64,000 nt of DNA from Thermoplasmata archaeon (GTDB lineage Archaea > Thermoplasmatota > Thermoplasmata > UBA10834). The position numbers and the translations under genes were made by a program. This document shows, in pieces, positions 33,464-43,487 of this stretch (position 1 is its first letter; each line of letters starts with the position of its first letter). The notes beneath the pieces were generated by a model, which saw only the letters and a program-made list of their open reading frames with translations, ran no database searches and was not told the DNA's origin. The stretch is taken from contig JAEHCM010000005.1 of the NCBI GenBank assembly GCA_020696365.1, forward strand, positions 1 through 64,000, given 5' to 3'.

Positions 33464-34537
33464 ATGAAACGGGCTGTGGCGCTGGTAGTCTTCCTCGCAT
33501 TAACTGTACACGTCTCACACGCCCAGGCCGAGTCCGCAACCAGCGACACGGAGTGGAAGGCAGTCACGGTCAACGAGGCATCCGGATACAGGATCCTCCA
33601 GACGATTCTAGAGCTGCAGACGTTCGAGACGCGAGATTTCCACACGGAAGAGTCTGCGGCTTCTGCTCTTCTTATCCAGCAATGGATGGAAGACATCGGG
33701 CTCGAAACACAGCTTCAAGAGTTCGAGGCCGATGGCTTGATCGTCGTGAATGTGATCGGGACTCTGAATCCACAGAGCGTCTCTTCCGATCTTCACCTCA
33801 TCGGGGCGCACTACGATTCCCGGAACAGGTACGTCACCAGCATCACCGAGGCGGAGAACGAATCTGCGCCAGGGGCTGATGACAACGCATCCGGCGTGGC
33901 TGCGATGCTCGAGATCGCCTATGTCCTGGCCAGTTGTGAGAGGTTCGAAGCAACTACACGGTTCGTCGCCTTCGGAGCGGAGGAGAGAGGGTTTGTGAAC
34001 AAGAGCGGGCTTGCAGGAAGCTCCGCGTTTGCCCAAGCCGAGGCGGATGGTGGGATCGGGTACGGGGCGACATTCGTCATGGACATGATAGGGTTTCAGA
34101 CCGAGAACGATAGCCGCATGACCATAGTCACCAACAATGAATCCGCCAACATCGCACAATCGGTGACCGATGCGGTAGTCGCGTACGATATCGATCTACT
34201 TGTCGACATCGTCTCCGACGAATCACTCCGATACAGTGACCACGCTTCGTTCTGGGACCACGGATACCCAAGCATTCTGATGATCGAGGAGCTCGACCCA
34301 TCCACGGGTGCTCCCGTCAACCCATACTACCATACGGAATCCGACACTGCCAACAAGCTCTCGATCAAACAGATGGAAGAAATCGCGTCCGCCCTCATCG
34401 GAGCGGTGCTCGACCTTACAGGCCCGGGAGAGGATTCATACTCCTTCCCGTACTCTACTGTGCTGGCGGTAGCGGGTGTGAGTGGGTTGGCGCTTGTTGT
34501 GGTCGCGATCGCCAGAAGGAAGAGAAGAGTGAGCTGA
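33464..34537 (+). CDS. secreted, membrane-anchored M28 family aminopeptidase
   Basis: A 357-residue zinc peptidase. A signal peptide spans residues 1-22; the catalytic domain shows GAHYDSR, APGADDNASG, FGAEERG, MDMIG and YHTESDT, giving the two-zinc ligand set. A C-terminal hydrophobic segment (VLAVAGVSGLALVVVAIA) followed by RRKRR anchors it with the enzyme outside. It would release amino acids from peptides at the cell surface, in line with the permease and peptide-binding genes nearby. Confidence 0.9.
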   Translation: MKRAVALVVFLALTVHVSHAQAESATSDTEWKAVTVNEASGYRILQTILELQTFETRDFHTEESAASALLIQQWMEDIGLETQLQEFEADGLIVVNVIGTLNPQSVSSDLHLIGAHYDSRNRYVTSITEAENESAPGADDNASGVAAMLEIAYVLASCERFEATTRFVAFGAEERGFVNKSGLAGSSAFAQAEADGGIGYGATFVMDMIGFQTENDSRMTIVTNNESANIAQSVTDAVVAYDIDLLVDIVSDESLRYSDHASFWDHGYPSILMIEELDPSTGAPVNPYYHTESDTANKLSIKQMEEIASALIGAVLDLTGPGEDSYSFPYSTVLAVAGVSGLALVVVAIARRKRRVS

Positions 34538-34539
34538 GC

Positions 34540-34986
34540 ATGACAGACGAACTAGTCAATAGAGAGTACCCGACCCGACCGTTGGTTGGCGTTGGCGTGG
34601 TGACGATCAGAGACGGCAAGATACTCCTCGTGAAGAGGGCCTTCGAACCAGGTGCTGGGAAATGGAGCATACCAGGAGGGATTGTCGAAGTCGGTGAGAA
34701 GCTCGCGGAGGCCGGGATAAGAGAGACCGAGGAGGAGACTGGGATAACGGTACAAATTCTCGAGATGATAAACGCGTTCGACGTGATAGATGTCGATGAC
34801 GATGGCAAGGTGAAGTACCACTATGTCCTGGTCGATTTCCTAGCCCGTCCCACAGACGGGATCGAGAAGCCCAGCCCCGAAGTGACGGATATGAGATGGG
34901 TTGCGTACGAAGAGGCGAAGGGCATGGACCTCACCGAAACGACTAGGAAAGCGCTATCGGAGCTGTTCGGTGGAGCACTCACCTAG
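34540..34986 (+). CDS. Nudix hydrolase (ADP-ribose pyrophosphatase-like)
   Basis: A 148-residue protein with a full Nudix box, GGIVEVGEKLAEAGIRETEE followed by ETGI, containing the Mg-binding REtxEExG. The overall layout resembles ADP-ribose or NADH pyrophosphatases, but the substrate is not certain. It begins 2 bp after the M28 peptidase stop, so the two are probably co-transcribed, and overlaps the convergent permease gene by 8 bp. Confidence 0.88.
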   Translation: MTDELVNREYPTRPLVGVGVVTIRDGKILLVKRAFEPGAGKWSIPGGIVEVGEKLAEAGIRETEEETGITVQILEMINAFDVIDVDDDGKVKYHYVLVDFLARPTDGIEKPSPEVTDMRWVAYEEAKGMDLTETTRKALSELFGGALT

Positions 34987-37279
34987 ATTTCGCCTGGTGC
35001 CTAAGACTGACATGGTGTGGCGCGAGGGGGATTGCCGAGCCTCTCTCGTCCTTGGATGTTCTGAGCACCATGACGGGTACATCGACCGACCGGATTATCC
35101 GGTCGTATACTGCCCCGAACATGGTTCTCTCGAGTGCGCTCTGCTGCCCCGATCCCATCACCAATAGATCGCAGTCCTGTGAGTGCTCCAACACGCTGCT
35201 GACAAAAGACTTGGAACGAACCGACTTGATCACCGCTGGCACATGGACACGTTCGCACATCTTCCTCAACCGCTCCGCGTTCCCCTTCACGAGCTCCGTC
35301 TGTCTATCCTCCGTCGTCACGGCCAAAATCTCTATCTCTGCACCGTACTCCTTCGCTATGGGCAGGGTTAGAAGGAGCGCCTTCCTCGTCTCGAAATACT
35401 TTCCGGAAACAAGCACGATGCGCTCGGGGTTCTTCAGCATTCTCTTGGTTTTCACGATCGCTATGTCACAGGGTGCGCGCCTCACCATGACGTCGAGGTT
35501 GCGCCCGAGTATTGTCCTACCTCGCCTCCGAGTCCCCTTCCATCCGAGAACAAGCAGGTTGGCGGCATCGTACCTCGTCTGGTCGAGTATCGCACCGGCC
35601 ACGTCGTATGAAACGGAAACGACTGGACGGACAGTCACGGTCGACGGCGTGACCTTGACTGCCTTCTGGAGTCCGTCTGCGATTTCCGTGACGTAGTCCC
35701 TGCTGATCGCATCCAGAGGCATGGCACGAGGTACCTCGACAATCTTGGTGACGGTCAAATCGCCCTTGAAATATCTCGCCAGGATACCTGCGAAGTTCAG
35801 TAGGCGCAAGTCGCCGAGGTTCTCCAAAGCCAGGAATACTCTGTAACGCTGTGCCTGCTCCTTCGGCAACGGCTGTCGTTGGATCCTCTTCGACTCCACG
35901 ATCGAGACCGGTTTCTCCTCCGGCCTTGCGACGATGGACAAGGCAAGTCCGATCACGATCCATATCGACGCAACGTACCATGCCTCCGGTATGAACCACC
36001 AGAGGTATGCCGCGATACAGATTGTAGAGATGATTCCCACGACTGGGAAGAGCGGGAATAGAGGTGTCTTGAAACCGATGTCGATCTGCGTCAGCCGTCT
36101 TCTGAGCTTGATCGACGCGACGTTCGCGATTGAGAACAGTAAGAGAAACATTATCGAGGTGGCGGCAATGACGACGTCCAGCGGGAAGAACAGTGCCATG
36201 AACAACATGAGCGACGAAGTGAGCAGGATGGCGTAGTGCGGGACCTTTCTTGTCTTGTGGACCGAACCGAATATCCTCGGAAGTGACCTATCCCTTCCCA
36301 TCGCGAAACTTATTCTCGAGGAAGAGAACACGGTGGCGTTCAGCGCAGCCATCGCAGACAGCAGCGACCCGAAGATGAGCAGAGGCGCTCCAACTATGGG
36401 TATCACCATGCGCGCGGACGAGATGACTGCGTTCTCTCCCTCGCCTCCAACCCATATCCAGTCCACTTCAGGGTTGGCCAGACAGGCGAAGGCCACGCTC
36501 AGGTAGAGCACGGCTACGACCCCAACGGAGATGAATATGGCCCGGGGTATGTTCTTCTTGGGGTTCTTGACCTCCTCGCCACACTGGACAATGATGTCGT
36601 ACCCTTCGAACGCTATGAACGTGAATCCCATCATCATCAATATCTTTCCCGTGTTTGTGCCCTCGGGAAAGAACGGATCGAAATTGTCCATCAGATGAAT
36701 GCCATTCATATCGAAGGCGTAGATGACCATGAAGGCGACGAAGAAGGAGACGATGAGTATCTGAACGATGGTGAGGACGTCCCCCATCTTTCCGGTCGCC
36801 CCAACGCCGGAATAGTTCACGAAGACGAAGAACAGGATCGCAATAACCGCGAAGACCTTCACGATCATCTCATCGGACATCCCCAGGAAGTCGATTCCGA
36901 AGGAATGGGAGAACGCGACCATCGCGTAACCGAACCCGAGGCCGTAAAAGCTGCAGGCAACCGTGTGCGCGAACCATGTCATCCATCCGGTCAGGAAAGC
37001 GCCCGGATGTCTCAGAGCCCTCTTGGCCCATAGATAACCGCCACCGGCTTCTGGAAATGAGGATCCGAGCTCAGCATAGACCCCTGCGGAGAACAACGTC
37101 ACGACGACGTTCAGAGCGAAGACGAGGAGAATCGCAGGCCCTACTTCATTGATGGTTATCCCTATGAGCACGAAGATACTCGTGCCAATCATGGCCCCAA
37201 CACCGATCATAGTCACATCGAAAAGGCCCAGATCGCGCCTGAGAGTGACTTTGACAGGCTGATTGCCTGAGGAAGACAT
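34979..37279 (-). CDS. APC-family amino acid permease with two USP-like domains
   Basis: A 766-residue protein. Residues 1-470 form about 12 membrane helices of the APC superfamily (LGLFDVTMIGVGAMIGTSIF, GGGYLWAKRAL, FIAFEGYDI). The cytoplasmic C-terminal 290 residues hold two universal-stress-protein-like domains (VFLALENLGD..., then VLVSGKYFETRKALL and LLVMGSGQQSALERTMFGAVYDRI with the nucleotide loop). This layout is known in archaea and suggests nucleotide control of transport. ATG 37279 gives the conserved start; a TATA box (37309-37316, minus) lies 34 bp upstream. Confidence 0.88.
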   Translation of the reverse strand: MSSSGNQPVKVTLRRDLGLFDVTMIGVGAMIGTSIFVLIGITINEVGPAILLVFALNVVVTLFSAGVYAELGSSFPEAGGGYLWAKRALRHPGAFLTGWMTWFAHTVACSFYGLGFGYAMVAFSHSFGIDFLGMSDEMIVKVFAVIAILFFVFVNYSGVGATGKMGDVLTIVQILIVSFFVAFMVIYAFDMNGIHLMDNFDPFFPEGTNTGKILMMMGFTFIAFEGYDIIVQCGEEVKNPKKNIPRAIFISVGVVAVLYLSVAFACLANPEVDWIWVGGEGENAVISSARMVIPIVGAPLLIFGSLLSAMAALNATVFSSSRISFAMGRDRSLPRIFGSVHKTRKVPHYAILLTSSLMLFMALFFPLDVVIAATSIMFLLLFSIANVASIKLRRRLTQIDIGFKTPLFPLFPVVGIISTICIAAYLWWFIPEAWYVASIWIVIGLALSIVARPEEKPVSIVESKRIQRQPLPKEQAQRYRVFLALENLGDLRLLNFAGILARYFKGDLTVTKIVEVPRAMPLDAISRDYVTEIADGLQKAVKVTPSTVTVRPVVSVSYDVAGAILDQTRYDAANLLVLGWKGTRRRGRTILGRNLDVMVRRAPCDIAIVKTKRMLKNPERIVLVSGKYFETRKALLLTLPIAKEYGAEIEILAVTTEDRQTELVKGNAERLRKMCERVHVPAVIKSVRSKSFVSSVLEHSQDCDLLVMGSGQQSALERTMFGAVYDRIIRSVDVPVMVLRTSKDERGSAIPLAPHHVSLRHQAKSR

Positions 37280-37427
37280 GTCTGGGTCTGTGTGATTAGA
37301 AGTGGAGGGTATAAGTCTTTGCGAAAATGTTAATAGATACCGTTCGCGCCAACCTGAACCCTGAGAGTGCGATCCGATTCCCAGCTCGAGGGGGGCCTGG
37401 CGGGCGCGTTGAGACTTTTGCGGCGTT

Positions 37428-37437
37428 AAATATAAAC
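37428..37437 (+). promoter_or_regulatory. TATA element of the DUF885 peptidase gene
   Basis: AAATATAAAC lies about 35 bp before ATG 37467, predicting an mRNA with a leader of only about 8 nt. The oppositely directed permease promoter is 110 bp away. Confidence 0.6.
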
Positions 37438-37466
37438 ATATATGACCAGATGCACATTCGGCTCCG

Positions 37467-39170
37467 ATGACGAGCCAGGATTTCGAAGAACTTTCAAAAT
37501 CCATAATGGATGAAATCCTCGGTTGGGACCCGTCGGTCGCCACGCAGCTGGGCTGGCACAAGTACGATCACGGAGTGATGGATCCAAGAACGGAAGCCTA
37601 CGAGCGGCAGTGTGAACGTTTCTCAGATTTCGTCCGCGTGATGGAGGATTTCGACACAGACTCTCTCTCTGAGGATCAGAAGATAGACCGGGACCTCGCC
37701 ATCTACCTGTTCAGACTCAGAATCTTCGAGATATCGATACTCCGTATCCACGAGCAGATGTCGATCGCCGAGGATGAAATCGGCAGGTCTCTGTTCTTCC
37801 TCTTCGCCCGTGACTACCTCCCGTTCGAGACGAGGATCGAAGCCATCACTTCCCGGTTGGAGAAAACGCCGGAATTCCTGGAAAAGGCGAAAACCACCCT
37901 GGTCAATCCATGCCGTGTCTGGAACGAAGTCTCGCTGGAGAGCGGAAAACGACTCATAAATTTCCTAGAAACGATCAGGGAGACGGGAGCAGCCATACTC
38001 GAGGACGCGGACCAGATCATACGCCTCGGCAGGTCGATAGAGGTGGCGACCGAGGCCATCAAATCATACGAGGACTGGCTCTCCAACGATGTTCTCCCAA
38101 GATCGCATGAAACGAGTGCCGTCAGCGTTCAGGACTTCGACGATTACATGCGTATCAAGGAGTTTGGGATTTCTCCGGACGACGCGCTTGAGATCGCTGA
38201 ACTCGGACTGGCCGCAGCAAACAGACATCGAGGGACGCTAGCCAAGACGATCGCGCAATCTGGCCTTCTGAAAAACGCGCTCACGATGATGAAAGAAGAT
38301 CATCCGCCTTCGTTCGAGGGGGTGATGAAAGCCTACAGAGAGTGGATCGAGAAGGCAAGGGATTTCGTCACCGAGAAGCAGTTGGCGACCATCCCTGAAG
38401 GAGAGAAACTCCTGGTGCTCGAAACACCCCATTTCATGAGACACTTGGCTCCATTCGCGGCTCAGTACGAACCGGGCAAATATAGTAACGACAAGAAGGG
38501 GCTGTTCCTCGTCACTCCGGACGAAGGGAACCCCGAGCGACTGAAAGAGCATTGTTCTGCCACGACCGCCAACACTGCGGTTCATGAAGGATACCCCGGT
38601 CATCACCTCCAAGGCATATGTAGTAACTCCAACCCATCACACATACGGACCCTTTCGTCTGCTGCGTGTTTCGGTGAGGGGTGGGCGCTCTACTGCGAGC
38701 GGCTGATGATCTCAGAGGGGTTCCAGAACAACCCCATGGGAAAGCTCGCCCAGCTCAACGATCTGGTCTTCAGGATTGTCCGCGTGACAGCGGACGTGAA
38801 CATGGCAAGAGGGACCATGACTCCGGATGATGTCGCAGACATGCTCGTCGCCCAGACAGGCATGGATAGACAGGGGGCGCTGGACGATGCGAAGTCCTCG
38901 ACATACATCATGACATCCTACCTGTCGTACTTCATCGGGATGCTACAGATAATCCAGCTCAAAGAGGATGTCGAGAAAGCACTGGGCGACAGATTCGACC
39001 TCAGGGAATTCCATGATTCCCTTCTGAACGCGGGCTGTCTTCCGATGCACTTCATGCGGAGGGTGGAGAGGGGCAGGCTCAAGCGTGATCACGGCGTGGA
39101 CCTGATGGATCCTTCGGAATCGTTGCTGGATTTCACCAAGAGACTGACATCGACACCGGAACCGTTCTAG
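37467..39170 (+). CDS. DUF885 family zinc peptidase
   Basis: A 567-residue DUF885 metallopeptidase related to M3/M32 enzymes. The zinc motif is VHEGYPGHHLQ, and the third ligand is expected in FGEGWALYCERLM downstream. The N-terminal half is helical, as in the family. No signal peptide is present, so it is probably cytosolic and cleaves peptides or amino-acid derivatives. Its stop overlaps the convergent surface-protein gene by 4 bp. Confidence 0.88.
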   Translation: MTSQDFEELSKSIMDEILGWDPSVATQLGWHKYDHGVMDPRTEAYERQCERFSDFVRVMEDFDTDSLSEDQKIDRDLAIYLFRLRIFEISILRIHEQMSIAEDEIGRSLFFLFARDYLPFETRIEAITSRLEKTPEFLEKAKTTLVNPCRVWNEVSLESGKRLINFLETIRETGAAILEDADQIIRLGRSIEVATEAIKSYEDWLSNDVLPRSHETSAVSVQDFDDYMRIKEFGISPDDALEIAELGLAAANRHRGTLAKTIAQSGLLKNALTMMKEDHPPSFEGVMKAYREWIEKARDFVTEKQLATIPEGEKLLVLETPHFMRHLAPFAAQYEPGKYSNDKKGLFLVTPDEGNPERLKEHCSATTANTAVHEGYPGHHLQGICSNSNPSHIRTLSSAACFGEGWALYCERLMISEGFQNNPMGKLAQLNDLVFRIVRVTADVNMARGTMTPDDVADMLVAQTGMDRQGALDDAKSSTYIMTSYLSYFIGMLQIIQLKEDVEKALGDRFDLREFHDSLLNAGCLPMHFMRRVERGRLKRDHGVDLMDPSESLLDFTKRLTSTPEPF

Positions 39171-42100
39171 TTCTCCTCGCTTATGATGTCGACCCACTCT
39201 TCCTCGCCGATACCAGCTTCCTCGGGCAGCCATGCTCCGGGCTCATACCCGAGCTCCATGTAACTCTGTAGCATCTCGTCGACACCTTTCAGCGCCTTCT
39301 TCGTGCCGTTCCATCGTTCTATTCTTCCTTTGAACCGCTCCTCCACATCGCTGAGAAGCATTCTCAGAGCGTCGAACAGGTCCTTGGGAGGCCAGCCGGA
39401 GTATATCATCGCGAGGTAGACGAAACTGCCCTTCTCGATCAATACGTTCTTCTCGCCTATCTCCAGCTTCTTGAGTCCGATCTCACCAGCCTGGAATGAG
39501 TCGCGTACGAACTCCTGGACGGCAGTGAACATGGCGCTGACCACATCCTTGTCTATGTCGGTGCTCTCCTCCTTCGTCACGATGGATATCAGCCTGCCGT
39601 CGTTGTGGATGAGGAAGAGGTCCTGAAGCGCGAACGGTCTTGGCAACCTCCTAGCCAGGAAGTATCCGCCTAGTCCGGCGACCATGAGCACGAGCGGGAA
39701 CGTGTACGGGTATCCTATCATCTCCGCCCAATCCCTGAGGACGCTGACCGTGAATGTGACCACGTTCGACTCCGCACCCTCGGGATCCGTCGCGACCAGG
39801 GTCACGGTGACTTCGGGCGTGTCCTTTGGCAGGGTCACGTAAAGGTACTTACCCACCACGAAGACCATCGTATCTGGTGATGCGATCACCTTGAGTTCGG
39901 AGAACGATGTCTCGCTGTCGTAGAAGTATCCAGATATGTCGAAGCTGCGGCTGCCGTCCGCACTCTGGACAACGAAGTCCGGAAGAGGAATGATCACGGG
40001 AGCGTCGTTGACCGGGATTATCGTCACAGTCAGGCGCCATGAGGTCCATCCTCCGTGCTCATCGACCGCTCGGAACTCCAGGGTCTCGGTTCCGGACCAG
40101 TTCTTGGCCGCCGTGAAGTTGACCGCGGAATCGGGATAGATGTGCACGTTGACTTTGCTGTTCCCCTCAACCATGAAATTCAGGTTCTGCTCGCCGTCAT
40201 CAGCGTCGACGAACAACACATCCAGGCGGATCGTGTTGTTGAGGTAGCCGTCCTCTAGAAACGAGATATAGTCATAGTAAGGAGCTGGCGATCTAACCTC
40301 GGGCGGGATGTTGTCGCTGACGACGACTTCGAAGCTGCACGATGTGCTGCTGCCCTCAGGGTCGGTCACATCGATCCTGACAGGGGCGATGTACGGGTCG
40401 GTGAACGGGCCATCCGGTAGACTCCCAGGGAACGTGAGCTCGAACTTCTTCGCGGAATAAGCCACATTGGGTGTGTTGAAAGCGAACACCAGCTCCTCGA
40501 ACGAGTGATCAGGATCCGTCACGTACATGGTCGCATCGAGGTAGTAAGTCTGCTCGTACCGCACATGGACCGTGCCAGGGTCAATTATAGTCGGTGGATC
40601 GTTGACGGGAATGACCGTCACGGAGATCGTGTCGACTTTGAGCGCGCCAATCGGGTCAATCGCGGTGAACGTGCCTTCCGTCGTCCCGGACCACTCGCTG
40701 GTCGCGGAGAAGTAGACTTCGTGTGTGTAGATGTCGATCGTAATATCCAAGTTCTGGAAACCGTAGGTGTACACCAGATAGTCGTTGTCGATGTCGAAGA
40801 AGTAGTCGTCCAGGTCGAACGCCAAGTAATCGACATCACCCTCATTAAACGTGATATCCGGGAGAGACTGATTCAACGACGGTGGATTGTCATCTGTCAC
40901 TCTCACGACAACATCCATGCTGTCGGAGTTCGTCGAGTCGCAGCCCACGCCCTCCAAAGCATCAGTCACGGTGAGAGTGGCAATCTCGAAATAGCTGTCC
41001 GTCCCACCCTTCTCCGGAAACAGGAATGTACCGATCACTCCGTCGAAGTAGATGTTGGTCGGCAGGCTCGATGTCATCCTGAGGGAGCTCTTGGCCGTGT
41101 CAACGTCCTTGACGTAGTAGGTGTAGTCGAAAGAGTACGATTTTTCGAATTTCACATAGAGCTCGGTCGGTAGTTCGTTCACGAACCTGGGGCGGTCGTT
41201 CACGGGCAGAATACTGACCGTTACGTCCTGATATGTTGAGAAACCATCAGGGTCTCTCACCCAGAGACGGAATATGTCATCGCCCCACTTGTCGGGCTGA
41301 GTGAGGAACTTCACGTATTCCACGAACACCGAATCATGGATGACGATGTATAGCGATGTGTTCACGCCTTCTGCATACCAGCTTAGATCATCCGTCCCAT
41401 CCGGATGCTGCCAATACGAATCCATGTTCAGGGTCCAGTTGCTGTCCTCGCTGGCAATCAGAACCGGGATAGTGTTGAGCCATGAGGGACCGTTGAGGGC
41501 GTTTATCACGATTACAGCGATGGTCGCCTTGATGCCGCCTACTGATACCTCGATCGCGCCTGTCTCGGGGATGTATCCGGCAGTGTAAGTAGCTGAAGAA
41601 CCTCCTCCGATGAGCGTACCGGAAGTGTTCGTGCTCCACACAGCGCCGGAGATGTCGACCACGTTCCCGTAGCTGTCGTATCCAACAGCAGTGATGACCT
41701 GAATGACGCCCTCCGGAATCGTTATTGAGTCGCTAGGGGACGTGACTATCGTGCTCAGAGCGGAGGGGTCGACGGTAACGGATACCGATACGAAGGCACC
41801 AGTCGGTGCGTTTGTGCAGCTGACTAACCCAGAACCGGAGAACGAGGCCTCGAGTGTTGCGGTGAAGCCGTCGGTAACCAGCGATCCAATGTCGCCATCC
41901 AGAGACCAATCCGGAGCCCATGTCGTGTTGACGTGTCCGTATTCATCCGTGCCGACCACGGAGAACTCCATGAACTCACCAGCACCCAGCTCCACGCTCG
42001 GATCAGGAGGTGAAATCGCTATGCTTGTTACCGGGCCACTGCTGACAACGATCGGAGAGCTCCAGCCATCATGAGGCCCCGATATGGCCCTGATGACGAT

Positions 42101-43369
42101 GGTCTCCTCGGAGAAGTCATACGTCTGCCCGCTGACCACCAGCTGGCCTGCGTCTGAAGAGTACAGCGTGACCGAGGCAATGCCCAGCGAGCCGGAAGCG
42201 GGAGTCGCCATATCTTCCAGATAGGCTTCCAGCTGAACTGTACCGATCCATTCAGATATAACGGAATCGAACGCATCGAGCGCGGACAGAGCGAGTGAGA
42301 ATGACTCGTTCACGGTGGCTGCGGACGAAGCAACGAGACCGAAGTGGTCGACCGTAACAACGCTGATGACTGCATCAAGCCAAGAGGGTGACCCCTGAGG
42401 GTCGACTGCATACACCGTCAACGTGATGGTACCGTTCGGGAGCGATTCGAAGGTATGCGTGAACACCTTCCAGGAATGATTAGCGGAGGTATCTTCGTCC
42501 TCCAATGTCATGGGAGCGAGCGGTTCAATCACTGTACTGTTTCCAGTATAGTTAGCCAATACCAGAGGGGGAAGTATCTCGTACGCCCCGAAAGGGTTCG
42601 AAATGTTCGCTCTGACGACTACATCCTCTGTATCAGAGAACAGAGTCCGGGGCGACCCCAGGGTGTCGATTGTTGAGAGGCTGTCGACCATGACGAAGTC
42701 CGATGTCTCCAAGGTTATGTACGAGTTGAAGCTGTCCTGGTCGTAGAGCACCAACAACCCGTCGTTGACGGGGTCGCCACGTATTATGGTGATTACGAGA
42801 CGATGGCCTGCCGAAAGGATGTAATCGACATCAGGCGCCACAAGGTCATAAGCCCTCCAGTTGGAGAAGATCGGCCCGGTCAGCGGAATCATGACGCTTG
42901 CCACTTCAATCCAGGCATCGGGATCATTCCAGTCGGTAGGATCCATGTCCGAGAAGGTGACGGTCATCAATGTAGCTGACTCATTGTCCCTTGACTTCGC
43001 CCAGATATGGGCGGCGAGGTCCCCGTCGATGTGCACGTCCGAATTCACTGCGGGGTCCAGGACCCAGAAGTGTCTCCAGCGCTCGGATGGTAGGTTCTTC
43101 CTGATGGTGATTCCGAGAAGCCCGTCCTCATCATAATCGAGGGTACCGGGATTGTAGGGGTCAGACGAATTCATCCAATCGTAGTCGGTGGATCCAAAGG
43201 GGTCGCCGTCGTGAAGGTGGAACAAGCGTTCGTAGGACGGAACCGAATCGGCAGAAGTGATCTCAACCATCCCGTAAGGGAACAGGAACACGGATGATGC
43301 GAGGACGAATACTAGCGCCGTTGCTACGACCCTCGTCCGCACGCGGGATCTCTGGTTGGTGATTACCAT
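39167..43369 (-). CDS. giant surface protein with Ig/cadherin-like repeats and cytoplasmic roadblock-like tail
   Basis: 1400 residues. A signal/anchor segment (about 14-35) is followed by a beta-sandwich region, Ig-like modules and at least three cadherin-like repeats marked by NDRP, NDPP and NDAP linkers, all predicted outside. One membrane helix near residues 1217-1238 (FPLVLMVAGLGGYFLARR) leads to a 160-residue inner domain: LQDLFLIHNDGRLISIV, then an amphipathic helix (AMFTAVQEFVRDSF) and GSFVYLAMIYSGWP, the strand-helix-strand pattern of roadblock/longin folds. ATG 43369 follows GAGGGGC. The Ras-like GTPase gene lies just upstream on the same strand. Roadblock assignment is from pattern only. 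Confidence 0.8.
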   Translation of the reverse strand: MVITNQRSRVRTRVVATALVFVLASSVFLFPYGMVEITSADSVPSYERLFHLHDGDPFGSTDYDWMNSSDPYNPGTLDYDEDGLLGITIRKNLPSERWRHFWVLDPAVNSDVHIDGDLAAHIWAKSRDNESATLMTVTFSDMDPTDWNDPDAWIEVASVMIPLTGPIFSNWRAYDLVAPDVDYILSAGHRLVITIIRGDPVNDGLLVLYDQDSFNSYITLETSDFVMVDSLSTIDTLGSPRTLFSDTEDVVVRANISNPFGAYEILPPLVLANYTGNSTVIEPLAPMTLEDEDTSANHSWKVFTHTFESLPNGTITLTVYAVDPQGSPSWLDAVISVVTVDHFGLVASSAATVNESFSLALSALDAFDSVISEWIGTVQLEAYLEDMATPASGSLGIASVTLYSSDAGQLVVSGQTYDFSEETIVIRAISGPHDGWSSPIVVSSGPVTSIAISPPDPSVELGAGEFMEFSVVGTDEYGHVNTTWAPDWSLDGDIGSLVTDGFTATLEASFSGSGLVSCTNAPTGAFVSVSVTVDPSALSTIVTSPSDSITIPEGVIQVITAVGYDSYGNVVDISGAVWSTNTSGTLIGGGSSATYTAGYIPETGAIEVSVGGIKATIAVIVINALNGPSWLNTIPVLIASEDSNWTLNMDSYWQHPDGTDDLSWYAEGVNTSLYIVIHDSVFVEYVKFLTQPDKWGDDIFRLWVRDPDGFSTYQDVTVSILPVNDRPRFVNELPTELYVKFEKSYSFDYTYYVKDVDTAKSSLRMTSSLPTNIYFDGVIGTFLFPEKGGTDSYFEIATLTVTDALEGVGCDSTNSDSMDVVVRVTDDNPPSLNQSLPDITFNEGDVDYLAFDLDDYFFDIDNDYLVYTYGFQNLDITIDIYTHEVYFSATSEWSGTTEGTFTAIDPIGALKVDTISVTVIPVNDPPTIIDPGTVHVRYEQTYYLDATMYVTDPDHSFEELVFAFNTPNVAYSAKKFELTFPGSLPDGPFTDPYIAPVRIDVTDPEGSSTSCSFEVVVSDNIPPEVRSPAPYYDYISFLEDGYLNNTIRLDVLFVDADDGEQNLNFMVEGNSKVNVHIYPDSAVNFTAAKNWSGTETLEFRAVDEHGGWTSWRLTVTIIPVNDAPVIIPLPDFVVQSADGSRSFDISGYFYDSETSFSELKVIASPDTMVFVVGKYLYVTLPKDTPEVTVTLVATDPEGAESNVVTFTVSVLRDWAEMIGYPYTFPLVLMVAGLGGYFLARRLPRPFALQDLFLIHNDGRLISIVTKEESTDIDKDVVSAMFTAVQEFVRDSFQAGEIGLKKLEIGEKNVLIEKGSFVYLAMIYSGWPPKDLFDALRMLLSDVEERFKGRIERWNGTKKALKGVDEMLQSYMELGYEPGAWLPEEAGIGEEEWVDIISEEN

Positions 43370-43415
43370 CTGCCCCTCTCTCAAGTGAACAACCCCTGAG
43401 GCATCAGTTAACGGT

Positions 43416-43424
43416 CTTTTATAG
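43416..43424 (-). promoter_or_regulatory. TATA element of the surface-protein gene
   Basis: The minus strand reads CTATAAAAG, about 50 bp before ATG 43369, giving a leader of about 25 nt. The surface gene can therefore be transcribed separately from the GTPase gene. Confidence 0.55.
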
Positions 43425-43487
43425 CCAACGCTGGGGATATAAGCATTCTCAAGCTGTTATCAAATCTGGGAACGGGTGCTGGCCTGG